Shown here in pieces: positions 8,106-16,192 of a stretch of 43,526 nt of DNA (positions are counted from its first letter, which is position 1; each line of letters opens with the position of its first letter). Made by a program: the position numbers and the translations under genes. The notes under the pieces were generated by a model. It saw nothing but the letters and a program-made list of their open reading frames with translations. It made no database searches and was not told the DNA's origin. Source of the DNA: Parabacteroides sp. PFB2-10 (GTDB lineage: Bacteria; Bacteroidota; Bacteroidia; Bacteroidales; Tannerellaceae); the NCBI RefSeq assembly GCF_029893085.1, contig NZ_JARXWI010000024.1:1-43526 (forward strand), written 5' to 3'.

Positions 8106-10157
8106 CTAAAACTTCCACCTCACCTGTACATTTAGATCCGTTTTATTAGCTCCATCTATCTCTTCCAGGCCGGTTCCTATGAGGTTCCGGTCGTTATAAT
8201 GGGTATGACCGATTTTGGCGGAGAGGGAAAGAGGCTCGAGAATATCCCAGCGAAAGGTAACGGCCAGGCGCAGACCGCGTCCGTAGAAGGTAGGCATATA
8301 GAAGGCATACAACAGGTTACGTTCGTACGAACTGATGCGGGTATTATAATCATCCGTATGAAACCAGGCCAGGTATATATCCCCTTGCAGCGGAAACTCC
8401 AAAGGCTTATAGGCTATACTCTGGGCTATCATAAAACCTTTATTGCCCGCATTTTCTTCATACCAGACACCATCCAGCGAACTCTTTCCACGGAAAAGCG
8501 CTCCGATAGGGTAGGTGCATTGCATGCGCAGGCGTTGTTGATTGTAGGGAATAATAACCGTATGGTTTTCATCACCTGAATGGTTCTTCTCTTTTTGTTT
8601 ATATTTATAGCGGATATAGAGGTCAACGCCCTTCGGTGAGGTATAGGTTAGTTGCAACATATATTCTTTTCCGGTGGAAGGTGCATCGATCCCGTATTTC
8701 AACCAGGGGAAACGAAAGAAGTCGGTGTATGCAGCCAGTTTCCAAAAGGGTAGGGGAGTCACTTCGATTCCCATATAGATACCCTGTTCGTTCTGCACCG
8801 TTCCCGACTGAGCAAACGCGTTGCCAAACAAGGCTTGGTAACGTCGGTCATAATAGCGGTACAACAATAGAAAGGATATATAGGAGGCAGGCTTAAGTTG
8901 TAAAGCATTTAGGGTAGCCAAAGCTTTGTTTTTCGAAATAGCCGTCTCGCCATAAAAAGCTAAAAAGCGGTTCTTCCACAAATAATCCACACTCAGGTTC
9001 CAATTCCTGTTTCCCCGAAAATAATAAAGATTGTAGGGTAGGGGATTGGGTTGTATTTCATAATGCCCGAAAGAGTAGGAGAGGGCGGTCAAACCGATGC
9101 AGAGATTGGGTGTTGCATAACGGATATTGCCACCGAATGTCTGCAGGAGAACGGTTCGTCGCTTCTCCCAATCGCCTACGGTGCGGTGCAGTCCGTCGGT
9201 TTTCAGGGTAGTGAAAGTCAATGAATCCACCCCCGCATCCATCTTACGATAGGAATAAAAGAGGCTTAGTTCCATGTCCTTATGTCGAAATGTAGTGCCT
9301 ATTCCCCGAAAGAAATCCGTTTCATTGGTCGAATAATGCCGCCGAAAACCATAGGTACGCCTGGCTGCCTGGGAAACCATTGCACTCCTTCCGGGCATAA
9401 AATCGTTGCTGATCACCAATCCCTGCCCGAAAGAAACCTTATAATCACCTAAGGCAAGGGTTTTCAAGACACCTATATTCTTCTGCAAATAATGAAAAGA
9501 ATAATAATCATATCCTTTATGATATCCGTTCCAAAATGCCTCGCCCGCATCCTTTTCAGCAACAAGACCCACCTGTATACGTCGGTCGAATGAGTAGTCA
9601 TAACGGATCGAGTGATAGAAAGGTTCGCCCACATAACGCCGGTTCGGATATTGTTCCAAAACAGAGTCCGGCAGATCCCGATAGCCTCTCTTCTGTTGAA
9701 AACCTCTATCATACCTGATTTGCAATTCATTTCGTCCCCTTTTCAACAAGTTCTTAACCGTTATCGGCAGGTTTTCAACCGCCTGACCGGAGACATAGAC
9801 AAAAGGCAATATCAATGAAATGGTATGGAAATCAAGAGCAGGTATATTCTTCAGTTCGTAAAGAGAGAGGAGAGGGCCATAGCGTTCCCTGTAAACAATA
9901 ATGTTTTCTATTTGCTCATCTGAGAAAAAAGGGATCTTTCGCAGCTCTTCCACTCCTGCGCGGTTGATATCAAAAGGATTGTCTACCAAAATAGAAAGCT
10001 CGGAAAACAATGTTTCTACCTGCCGGGTATCTTCGGTATCTTCGCCCAATTGCTCAATATATTCCATCCATTTATCGGAACGGAAAAAGGATTCCTGCGC
10101 ATAAACGGAGGAACAGACAAAAAGAAGGATCAGGAGAAGTGTATAGTTGGATTTCAT
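8106..10157 (-). CDS. Helix-hairpin-helix protein with outer-membrane barrel
   Basis: This is a 683-residue exported protein with a signal peptide ending near AYAQ (residue 21). Residues of about 55-120 contain ComEA-like helix-hairpin-helix repeats: NPFDINRAGVEELRKIPF, then GPLLSLYELKNIPALD. The rest is rich in alternating aromatic/polar strands (FHYLQKN, GDYKVSFGQGLVISND, many Y/F/R strands) and ends in WKF, the terminal aromatic typical of outer-membrane barrels. The domain pairing suggests DNA or another polymer bound in the periplasm at an outer-membrane pore, but this is inference. It follows the small barrel gene at 10180-10986 by 22 bp, probably in one operon, with the XRE gene after it. 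Confidence 0.7.
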   Translation of the reverse strand: MKSNYTLLLILLFVCSSVYAQESFFRSDKWMEYIEQLGEDTEDTRQVETLFSELSILVDNPFDINRAGVEELRKIPFFSDEQIENIIVYRERYGPLLSLYELKNIPALDFHTISLILPFVYVSGQAVENLPITVKNLLKRGRNELQIRYDRGFQQKRGYRDLPDSVLEQYPNRRYVGEPFYHSIRYDYSFDRRIQVGLVAEKDAGEAFWNGYHKGYDYYSFHYLQKNIGVLKTLALGDYKVSFGQGLVISNDFMPGRSAMVSQAARRTYGFRRHYSTNETDFFRGIGTTFRHKDMELSLFYSYRKMDAGVDSLTFTTLKTDGLHRTVGDWEKRRTVLLQTFGGNIRYATPNLCIGLTALSYSFGHYEIQPNPLPYNLYYFRGNRNWNLSVDYLWKNRFLAFYGETAISKNKALATLNALQLKPASYISFLLLYRYYDRRYQALFGNAFAQSGTVQNEQGIYMGIEVTPLPFWKLAAYTDFFRFPWLKYGIDAPSTGKEYMLQLTYTSPKGVDLYIRYKYKQKEKNHSGDENHTVIIPYNQQRLRMQCTYPIGALFRGKSSLDGVWYEENAGNKGFMIAQSIAYKPLEFPLQGDIYLAWFHTDDYNTRISSYERNLLYAFYMPTFYGRGLRLAVTFRWDILEPLSLSAKIGHTHYNDRNLIGTGLEEIDGANKTDLNVQVRWKF

Positions 10158-10179
10158 AGTCGGTTGGTTTTCAAGGTGA

Positions 10180-10986
10180 TCAGAAATAAAAAGAAAGCCC
10201 TATGCCGGTGCTTACTCCCAACACAGGATGGCTGACAGCCGCCAGATCCAACGAGAAAGAGGAGAAATCATAGCCAATACCAAAGGTGGGATAGAAAGGT
10301 TCGCCCGTTATTCCACAACGTAGATGGAAAGAATCGAACACTGTGTACTCCAACCCGGCATTCAACTCAAATGATGTTTCTTTCCGCATCCCGCCCGAAA
10401 CCATTATCAACAGATGGTTAATTACTTTCCATTCCAGCCCAATTTGAATAAAATAATCTGTAAAAAACTTAGTATCAGTCGTTTTATCTTTTATATGCAC
10501 AGTAGGCCAATTCATTATAAACAAACCTATCAACAAGTTATCAAACGGCTGATACAAGCAACCTATATCGGCAGAAAACATAATCGGTGTCTCTTCAAAC
10601 AACTCGGTTTGTAACATCGTATATTGAAAGGCAATGCCCAAATGCCAACGTTCACTGAGTTGTCTGCCCGCGGAAAAGCGAAACAACGTCTGCCGATATG
10701 CCTCATATCCAAAAGAAGAAAAAGAGAAACCAACCGGCAAGACGGGATTAGGATATAGAAAATACCCTGTAATCGTACCTAATTCTTTCAATTGATAACG
10801 ATTAAAATATTGAAAATGAATTGTTTTATTTGTTTGTAATGCCAATAAAGAGGGATTGAACAAAGAAGATTGTGTCGCCATATTCCCACCAATCGCCATG
10901 CTCCGCATATCCGGCATGCGCAAATAATCCGAAGCATACAGGCTAATACAACAGAGCATCAGGAAAAAGAGGAGGGACTTTTTCAT
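10180..10986 (-). CDS. Predicted outer-membrane barrel protein (PorQ/PorV-like)
   Basis: This is a 268-residue exported protein. The signal peptide ends near LYASD (residues 17-20). The mature N terminus RMPDMRSMAIGGNMA followed by SSLFNPSLLAL resembles the start of FadL/PorV/UPF0164-type barrels. Many amphipathic strands follow and the C terminus is LSFYF. It is short for PorV but near the PorQ size; membership of the type IX secretion apparatus cannot be claimed from this sequence. It is the first gene of a two- or three-gene minus-strand operon with the helix-hairpin-helix barrel protein. Confidence 0.6.
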   Translation of the reverse strand: MKKSLLFFLMLCCISLYASDYLRMPDMRSMAIGGNMATQSSLFNPSLLALQTNKTIHFQYFNRYQLKELGTITGYFLYPNPVLPVGFSFSSFGYEAYRQTLFRFSAGRQLSERWHLGIAFQYTMLQTELFEETPIMFSADIGCLYQPFDNLLIGLFIMNWPTVHIKDKTTDTKFFTDYFIQIGLEWKVINHLLIMVSGGMRKETSFELNAGLEYTVFDSFHLRCGITGEPFYPTFGIGYDFSSFSLDLAAVSHPVLGVSTGIGLSFYF

Positions 10987-11010
10987 AATCGCAGGTTTTC
11001 AGGTTGTAGA

Positions 11011-11018
11011 CAAACATA
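11011..11018 (-). promoter_or_regulatory. Likely -7 box of the barrel-protein operon
   Basis: The minus-strand reading is TATGTTTG, which fits TAnnTTTG and lies 25 bases before the ATG at 10986. A weak TTGG that could act as the -33 box lies 20 bases further upstream (11039-11042). Confidence 0.45.
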
Positions 11019-11124
11019 CTAAAAATAACATAATAAAACCAACATTTTATGGTATAAATTGTTTAATATCAGAGATTAATAAGCAAAATTGTGTAAATAT
11101 TACCACATGAAACAGAAAATCATA

Positions 11125-11132
11125 TAACTTTG
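11125..11132 (+). promoter_or_regulatory. Possible -7 box very close to a start codon
   Basis: TAACTTTG fits TAnnTTTG. It ends only 3 bases before the first possible ATG (11136) of the DUF4294 gene. If it is used, the mRNA would have almost no leader. No good TTTG -33 box is seen 19-21 bases upstream. Confidence 0.35.
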
Positions 11133-11135
11133 TAT

Positions 11136-11741
11136 ATGATGAAGTCAGGAAGAGGATTATTACTTTTATTATTCGTAATCTGTTGTTTTTCAGGGAAAGC
11201 ACAGAATGTGATTACGAATATTTTACCCGAAGGTTACCAACGCGCTACGCTCGAAGGTAATGATACCATAGCTGTTGTGTCTCTTCGGACAGTCGTTGTA
11301 TATCCCGAAATCAAATTCAAAAACGAAAAAGAAAAGCAGGCTTATACCAAACTGGTAAGGGATGTAAAGAAGACATTGCCCTTTGCCAAACTGGTCTATG
11401 ACATACTAATCGAAACATATGAATACATGGAAACCCTGCCGGACGAGAAATCCAAACAGGAACACCTCGAAAAGATGGAAAAAGAGCTTTTCAAACAATA
11501 TAAACCGGAACTGAAAAAGATGACTCTTACGCAGGGAAAACTATTGATTCGTCTGATCGACAGGGAATGTAACCAGTCGAGCTACAATATGGTAAAAGCT
11601 TTCCTGGGTAGTTTCCGGGCAGGGTTTTGGAACTTCTTTGCCGGTATGTTCGGCGCCAGCCTAAAAACTGACTACGATCCGCAAGGGAAAGATGCTATGA
11701 CCGAAAGGGTAGTGGTATTGGTTGAAAACGGATTAATCTGA
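11136..11741 (+). CDS. DUF4294 domain exported protein
   Basis: This is a 201-residue exported protein. ATG codons at 11136 and 11139 are both possible. The signal peptide ends at SGKAQ. The conserved block VVVYPEIKFKNEKEKQAYTKLVRDVKK and the later TLTQGKLLIRLIDRECNQSSY match the DUF4294 family of Bacteroidetes (recalled; no known function). The conserved C-terminal part GSFRAGFWNFFAGMF may bind a membrane or a partner. The gene converges with the SpoU methyltransferase gene and their ends overlap by 9 bases. Confidence 0.75.
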   Translation: MMKSGRGLLLLLFVICCFSGKAQNVITNILPEGYQRATLEGNDTIAVVSLRTVVVYPEIKFKNEKEKQAYTKLVRDVKKTLPFAKLVYDILIETYEYMETLPDEKSKQEHLEKMEKELFKQYKPELKKMTLTQGKLLIRLIDRECNQSSYNMVKAFLGSFRAGFWNFFAGMFGASLKTDYDPQGKDAMTERVVVLVENGLI

Positions 11742-12263
11742 CAACTGTTTAAAGAAATCCCATATCACTATGCCTGCCGTAACCGACACATTGAGAGAAT
11801 GTTTGGTTCCATACTGCGGTATTTCAATACATTGATCACAGTTATCAACCACCTCTTGTTGCACTCCTTTCACTTCATTGCCTAAGATAACCGCATACTT
11901 TTTGTCTTTATCCAATGTAAGCCTGTCTAACATCACGCTTCCTTCCGCCTGTTCAATAGAACAAACAATATATCCGGCTGTTTTCAACCTGTCAACAGCC
12001 TCCAACGTATCCTTAAAATAGATCCAATCAACCGTATCTTCGGCGCCCAAAGCTGTTTTATGTATCTCGGGGTGGGGGGGAGTAGCAGTTATTCCACACA
12101 GATAAATAGCCTCTACACGAAACGCATCCGACGTACGAAACACAGAACCCACATTATGAAGGCTTCTTACCTGATCTAAAACAACTATGAGAGGTATCTT
12201 ACGACTCTCCTTAAACTCATTGGGAGTCAGTCTGTTCAGTTCCGTAATCTTTCGTTTGCGCAT
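11733..12263 (-). CDS. SpoU/TrmH-family RNA 2'-O-methyltransferase
   Basis: This is a 176-residue SPOUT methyltransferase with the three trefoil-knot motifs: NVGSVFRTSDAF near residue 37, VILGNEVKGV near 125, and IPQYGTKHSLNVSVTAG near 148. These bind S-adenosylmethionine and the target ribose; the Arg and Asn used in catalysis are present. There is no separate N-terminal RNA-binding domain, so it is closer to the short TrmL/TrmH-like proteins than to RlmB. The RNA target cannot be decided. Its upstream side faces the 586-bp origin-like gap. Confidence 0.85.
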   Translation of the reverse strand: MRKRKITELNRLTPNEFKESRKIPLIVVLDQVRSLHNVGSVFRTSDAFRVEAIYLCGITATPPHPEIHKTALGAEDTVDWIYFKDTLEAVDRLKTAGYIVCSIEQAEGSVMLDRLTLDKDKKYAVILGNEVKGVQQEVVDNCDQCIEIPQYGTKHSLNVSVTAGIVIWDFFKQLSD

Positions 12264-12788
12264 GATGAATCACTTTTAAACAAACAAAATTAAACAAATC
12301 CGGTGAATAGCCTGTTGATAATATATGGATAAGTAGTAGACAAAAAAGAAAAACTTTCTCTTGTATTACCCGATAATTTGGCTATACCTGTTGGTATTCT
12401 GCCCATGCAACTTATTAATACACTATTTTACGGCAGGCTTTAAACAGAGGTCATAAACATATTTTGGTCGAGCTGCGAAAAAAAAATATCTACACCTTCG
12501 TTTATCAACAGACTGTTGATAGAAACATGAATAGATAAGAAAATCAAGAAGATAGAAACATATAGCCTGTTTATAACCTATATAGTAGTTTTTATTCGCT
12601 ACTTAATAAGTTATCCTGCAAGGAAAGGCTATAAAAAGTATAAACCATTTCAACAGGCTATCATTAAAACCATATTTTTTTGAATTTAAAAAAGAAATAT
12701 AAATATGATAATACAAGGTGGATAAAAGTGTGGAAACCCTGTTCCTAATTTGTCTCGGCCGGATAGGGATAAATTGGCGAGTAGGGCT
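12264..12788. other. AT-rich gap with DnaA-box-like sites (candidate oriC)
   Basis: This non-coding stretch has several 8-of-9 matches to the DnaA box TGTGGATAA: TGTTGATAA (12313-12321), TATGGATAA (12324-12332), TTATCAACA in reverse (12502-12510) and GGTGGATAA (12717-12725). TATCAACAG-A-CTGTTGATA (12503-12521) is a perfect inverted repeat. ATAGCCTGTTNATA occurs twice directly (from 12307 and 12563), and a related inverted form lies at 12648-12661. A very AT-rich run (12667-12715) could unwind. No exact box is present and no dnaA gene is nearby, so this is only a candidate. Confidence 0.35.
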
Positions 12789-12811
12789 TATCTTTGCAAA
12801 GGTTTGCAAAG
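12789..12811 (+). promoter_or_regulatory. nadA -7 box with overlapping inverted repeat
   Basis: TATCTTTG (12789-12796) fits TAnnTTTG and lies about 53 bases before the nadA ATG. It overlaps a perfect inverted repeat, CTTTGCAAA (12792-12800), GG, TTTGCAAAG (12803-12811), placed over the expected transcription start. This is a plausible operator for an unknown regulator of NAD synthesis. Confidence 0.55.
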
Positions 12812-12849
12812 ACAACAGATTGTGGAACCCGATTAAAAGAGAATAGTAT

Positions 12850-13833
12850 ATGAACAATCAGTCAATGGGTTATATAAATAGACCCGTACCGAAAGATATC
12901 AATTTAAGAGAAGCAATCGATCAGTTGCGGAAAGAAAAAAACGCCATCATCCTGGCTCATTACTACCAGACAGGAGATATTCAGGATATAGCGGATTATG
13001 TAGGCGACAGCCTGGCACTGGCACAGTGGGCATCGAAAACGGATGCGGATATCATTGTGTTATGTGGAGTTCATTTTATGGGCGAGACAGCCAAGATCCT
13101 GAGTCCTGATAAAAAGGTATTGGTGCCCGACCTGAATGCCGGCTGTTCGTTGGCCGACAGCTGTCCGGCGCCTAAATTTGCGGAGTTTGTTAAGAATCAT
13201 CCGGGCTATACGGTGATCTCTTATGTGAATACGACAGCTGCCGTCAAGGCAGTAACCGATGTAGTGGTAACCTCTACCAATGCCAAACAGATTGTAGAGA
13301 GCTTTCCGAAAGAGACAAAGATCATATTTGGTCCCGACAGGAATTTAGGTAATTATATCAATAGCATCACTGGACGGGAGATGCTTCTTTGGGATGGTGC
13401 CTGCCATGTGCATGAGAAATTCTCCTTAGAAAAGATACTGGAACTGAAGAAACAATACCCCGACGCGGAAATTATTACCCATCCCGAGTGTAAACAACCG
13501 ATAATTGAGGTCTCCGACTTCGTAGGATCGACGGCAGCCTTAATTAAGTACACGTCTCAGTCGGATAAGAAACAATTCATTGTAGCGACGGAAAGTGGCG
13601 TTATTCATGATATGCGGAAGAAGAACCCCGATAAGGAGTTTATTCCGGCGCCTCCTAATGACAGCACCTGTGCCTGCAACGAATGTGAGTTTATGCGCCT
13701 GAATACGATGGAAAAGCTATATAACTGTCTTAAATACGAGATTCCTGAGATCTATGTCGATCAGAAGGTACAGGAAAAAGCAATCAAGCCTATCCGTCGG
13801 ATGTTAGAAATATCCGAGCAGTTAGGCTTGTAA
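12850..13833 (+). CDS. nadA: Quinolinate synthase
   Basis: NadA condenses iminoaspartate with dihydroxyacetone phosphate to quinolinate in de novo NAD synthesis. The 327-residue protein has the family motifs AIILAHYYQ, GDSLALAQ and CGVHFMGETAKIL. Its [4Fe-4S] cluster ligands are probably Cys99 (in NAGCSLADSC), Cys185 (WDGACHVHE) and one of the cysteines in CACNEC near 274-279. nadB and nadC are not adjacent here. A strong -7 box with an inverted repeat lies upstream. It converges with a propeller lipoprotein gene about 50 bp downstream. Confidence 0.97.
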   Translation: MNNQSMGYINRPVPKDINLREAIDQLRKEKNAIILAHYYQTGDIQDIADYVGDSLALAQWASKTDADIIVLCGVHFMGETAKILSPDKKVLVPDLNAGCSLADSCPAPKFAEFVKNHPGYTVISYVNTTAAVKAVTDVVVTSTNAKQIVESFPKETKIIFGPDRNLGNYINSITGREMLLWDGACHVHEKFSLEKILELKKQYPDAEIITHPECKQPIIEVSDFVGSTAALIKYTSQSDKKQFIVATESGVIHDMRKKNPDKEFIPAPPNDSTCACNECEFMRLNTMEKLYNCLKYEIPEIYVDQKVQEKAIKPIRRMLEISEQLGL

Positions 13834-13884
13834 TTATCTAAGTGATAAAATATGAAATAAATATTTAGTTTATTATTAAATGAG

Positions 13885-15072
13885 TTAATCGGAGCTTTTA
13901 AATTCATAAATAAACAAAATCGGATTGTTATCTTCTGTCATTCGACCTCCAATAGAAAGTATTTCCTCTATGAATTTTGGATTTATATTGCTCAATTTAT
14001 TTACATTTTCAGGACGTATAGATATGTTGTCTGCTATCTGTTTAATAAATGAAGGATCATTAAATGAATAAACAATTTTATTTGTGTTTTCAAGTGGGGA
14101 GTAAAATGGCAATGGATAATCCCCGATAACATCCCATAGGGAATGTCGCATTTCTCTATAACCTGTCAATATATCCTTTCTTTTATCATATAAGAAAACA
14201 CCTATATTGCTGTAAAACATCAGATAGTTTTCGTGATCGCTTACATTAGTCATAGAAAATACATATTCGTGGCTACGACACTCATTGCTTATAACTGTCG
14301 TTTCTTCTTCTTTTATAAGCCAATCAGGAAACGAATGCTTCTGAAAATCCACATGGTATGTTTCTGTAATTTTTCCATTTGATAATTCGTAAATAGTATT
14401 GTCATAACGTCTTACATATAAAATATTTATTCCCCGGTTGAGTGAATTTCCATGTGCATAGAAATAATTTTTTATATCTATGGATTTAAGTTCTTTTTGT
14501 GTTTTTCCTGTTTTTTCGTTTAGAATATTAATTTGGTAATCTTCCGTCAGTACATTTTTCTCAAAATAGATATAATCACCATCTGTAGCTATTTGTGAAT
14601 AGTAATCACTATGTTTTTCTTCTTTTACAAACACACCATTATACGTAAAATACATTCTTTTTTTAGGAATAGCACATAACAGTATAATCTCTTTTTTTAT
14701 CGTATCAACAGTAAAGTCCGTAATTTGCACATATTCTCTGGGACCTTCTCCTTTACAGTCTATTCTGTTAAGATATTTTCCGGATATATCAAACATAAAT
14801 ATCTTTTCTGATGGTTTATCATAAACAAACAACACATCATCATCCATGTATACTCTTGTTATTTCCGCCAAAAGAGATTCCTCATTTGTTTCCAGTACAA
14901 CTATTTGCGGAGGCTTGAAATAGATAGTATCCTGCAATGAGTCCTCAATAGAAGATAAACTAATTGTTTTAGTACCTTCAGAACCAACATTTGTTTTTTT
15001 CGTATTTTCCTTGCAGCTAAAGAGTAACATGGAAAACGCACACACAATGGTGAATATAGATCTTTTTTTCAT
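13885..15072 (-). CDS. Six-bladed beta-propeller lipoprotein
   Basis: This is a 395-residue predicted lipoprotein with lipobox LFSC (Cys20). It carries the blade motif IDCKGEGPREYVQITDF near residue 105, typical of Bacteroidales six-bladed propeller proteins (DUF5128-like, by memory). Other repeats are YDKPSEKIFMFDISGKYL and YDKRKDILTGYR. Its DNA is visibly more AT-rich than nadA or the fimbrillin genes, which may indicate separate ancestry. It stands alone on the minus strand between nadA and the AraC gene. No function is assigned. Confidence 0.65.
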   Translation of the reverse strand: MKKRSIFTIVCAFSMLLFSCKENTKKTNVGSEGTKTISLSSIEDSLQDTIYFKPPQIVVLETNEESLLAEITRVYMDDDVLFVYDKPSEKIFMFDISGKYLNRIDCKGEGPREYVQITDFTVDTIKKEIILLCAIPKKRMYFTYNGVFVKEEKHSDYYSQIATDGDYIYFEKNVLTEDYQINILNEKTGKTQKELKSIDIKNYFYAHGNSLNRGINILYVRRYDNTIYELSNGKITETYHVDFQKHSFPDWLIKEEETTVISNECRSHEYVFSMTNVSDHENYLMFYSNIGVFLYDKRKDILTGYREMRHSLWDVIGDYPLPFYSPLENTNKIVYSFNDPSFIKQIADNISIRPENVNKLSNINPKFIEEILSIGGRMTEDNNPILFIYEFKSSD

Positions 15073-15129
15073 GTGGGGATATTATTTATTTTTATCTATT
15101 AGACAACCTATTTCCGCATAAGTTGCATA

Positions 15130-15182
15130 TTTGTATATGTTATTTTTTTTTCTGTACCTTTGTATTGATTTAATCGATTAAA
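15130..15182 (+). promoter_or_regulatory. Bacteroidetes-type promoter and palindrome before the AraC gene
   Basis: TTTG (15130-15133), a 21-base spacer and TACCTTTG (15155-15162) form a complete -33/-7 promoter. A perfect 14-bp palindrome, TTTAATCGATTAAA (15169-15182), starts at about the expected transcription start and could be an operator, perhaps for autoregulation by the AraC-type product. The start codon is 35 bases further on. Confidence 0.6.
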
Positions 15183-15216
15183 AAAGAAGGAAATAAACGC
15201 TAATGGGGATTGTGGC

Positions 15217-16086
15217 ATGGAACTATTATATCCAAAAGAACATTTTTCTTGTTATAATTATGAGAAAGGACAGAATGCCAGGCTTGAAATACTGAAGAGA
15301 GAGGCTGGCACAAAGATCATCCGGGATCTGGTAGACACGGAGATCGTATTTGTTATAGATGGACATTTCACCTTATCGTACAGTAAATTTATAGATATGG
15401 ATATCACGAAAGGAAAGATCCTATTCTTTCCTCCGGGCAGCCATGTCGAAGCGAATGTATTGGAAGATACGCATATCATCATTTGTCGCGTGCGGGGGGT
15501 GGTGCAGTTGTGTGAATGTTTGAATTTGGAGCAACTCCACCGGGAGTATGGATCGAAGAAAGGCAATGGTTTCCATATGCTGGATATCAATGAACGTATC
15601 TATAGTTATATAGAACATTTTGTCGATTGTGTCAACGATGGCCTGAAATGCTCCTATTATTTCGGTACGAAAATGAAAGAACTATTCTTTTTGTTACGTG
15701 CCTATTATACGAAAGAAGAGCTGGCAGCTTTCTTTGCCCCCATTCTGGGAAAGGATTCACAGTTTATGAACCTGATGTATCAGAACTACCGAAATGTAAA
15801 GAGTGTGCAGGAGTTGGCTAACCTCTCCATGTATAGCCCTTCCGGCTTTAAAAAACAATTCGGTAGGGTGTTCGGCACATCGGCTTCCGAGTGGTTGAGC
15901 GACCAGAAGGCGGCATTGATCTTTCAGGATCTGAACAATTCACCCCTGAGTATCAAAGAACTGGCCGATAAATATGGCTTTTCTTCCGTCTCGGCATTCA
16001 GTAATTTCTGCTTAGCCAAATTTGGTAAACCACCTGGTAAGATCCGCCAAAAAACAACGGATAAGGAAGAAAATAGCGAAAAGTAG
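15217..16086 (+). CDS. AraC-family transcriptional regulator
   Basis: This is a 289-residue regulator. The N-terminal half is a cupin-like sensor domain (IVFVIDGHFTLSYSKF, then KILFFPPGSHVEANV). The C-terminal 100 residues hold two helix-turn-helix units, VQELANLSMYSPSGFKKQF and IKELADKYGFSSVSAFSNF, with the usual ending FGKPPGKIR. It lies directly before the fimbrillin operon on the same strand, separated by a terminator and a new promoter. This is the usual place for a regulator of such an operon, but control is inferred. The signal sensed is unknown. Confidence 0.9.
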   Translation: MELLYPKEHFSCYNYEKGQNARLEILKREAGTKIIRDLVDTEIVFVIDGHFTLSYSKFIDMDITKGKILFFPPGSHVEANVLEDTHIIICRVRGVVQLCECLNLEQLHREYGSKKGNGFHMLDINERIYSYIEHFVDCVNDGLKCSYYFGTKMKELFFLLRAYYTKEELAAFFAPILGKDSQFMNLMYQNYRNVKSVQELANLSMYSPSGFKKQFGRVFGTSASEWLSDQKAALIFQDLNNSPLSIKELADKYGFSSVSAFSNFCLAKFGKPPGKIRQKTTDKEENSEK

Positions 16087-16105
16087 CTAATGGATAAAAA
16101 CAAGT

Positions 16106-16136
16106 AACCTTCGGAATAAAAATCCGGAGGTTTTTT
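16106..16136 (+). terminator. Intrinsic terminator after the AraC gene
   Basis: AACCTTCGGA (16106-16115) pairs with TCCGGAGGTT (16123-16132), with one G-T pair, and is followed by a T run (16131-16136). It separates the regulator gene from the fimbrillin operon. Confidence 0.8.
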
Positions 16137-16141
16137 GTATC

Positions 16142-16149
16142 TAATTTTG
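16142..16149 (+). promoter_or_regulatory. Likely -7 box of the fimbrillin operon
   Basis: TAATTTTG fits TAnnTTTG, lies 43 bases before the first fimbrillin ATG, and comes directly after the AraC terminator. No clear TTTG -33 box is seen; its place is taken by the terminator stem. An activator may be needed. Confidence 0.45.
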
Positions 16150-16192
16150 CAGGGTGTAATAGAGTAAGTAGTAAAAACAAAAACAAAAAGAA

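Noticed and set aside
15073-16192. Invertible promoter controlling the fimbrillin operon
   Set aside because: No matching pair of longer inverted repeats brackets the promoter; only the terminator stem and a single palindrome were found.
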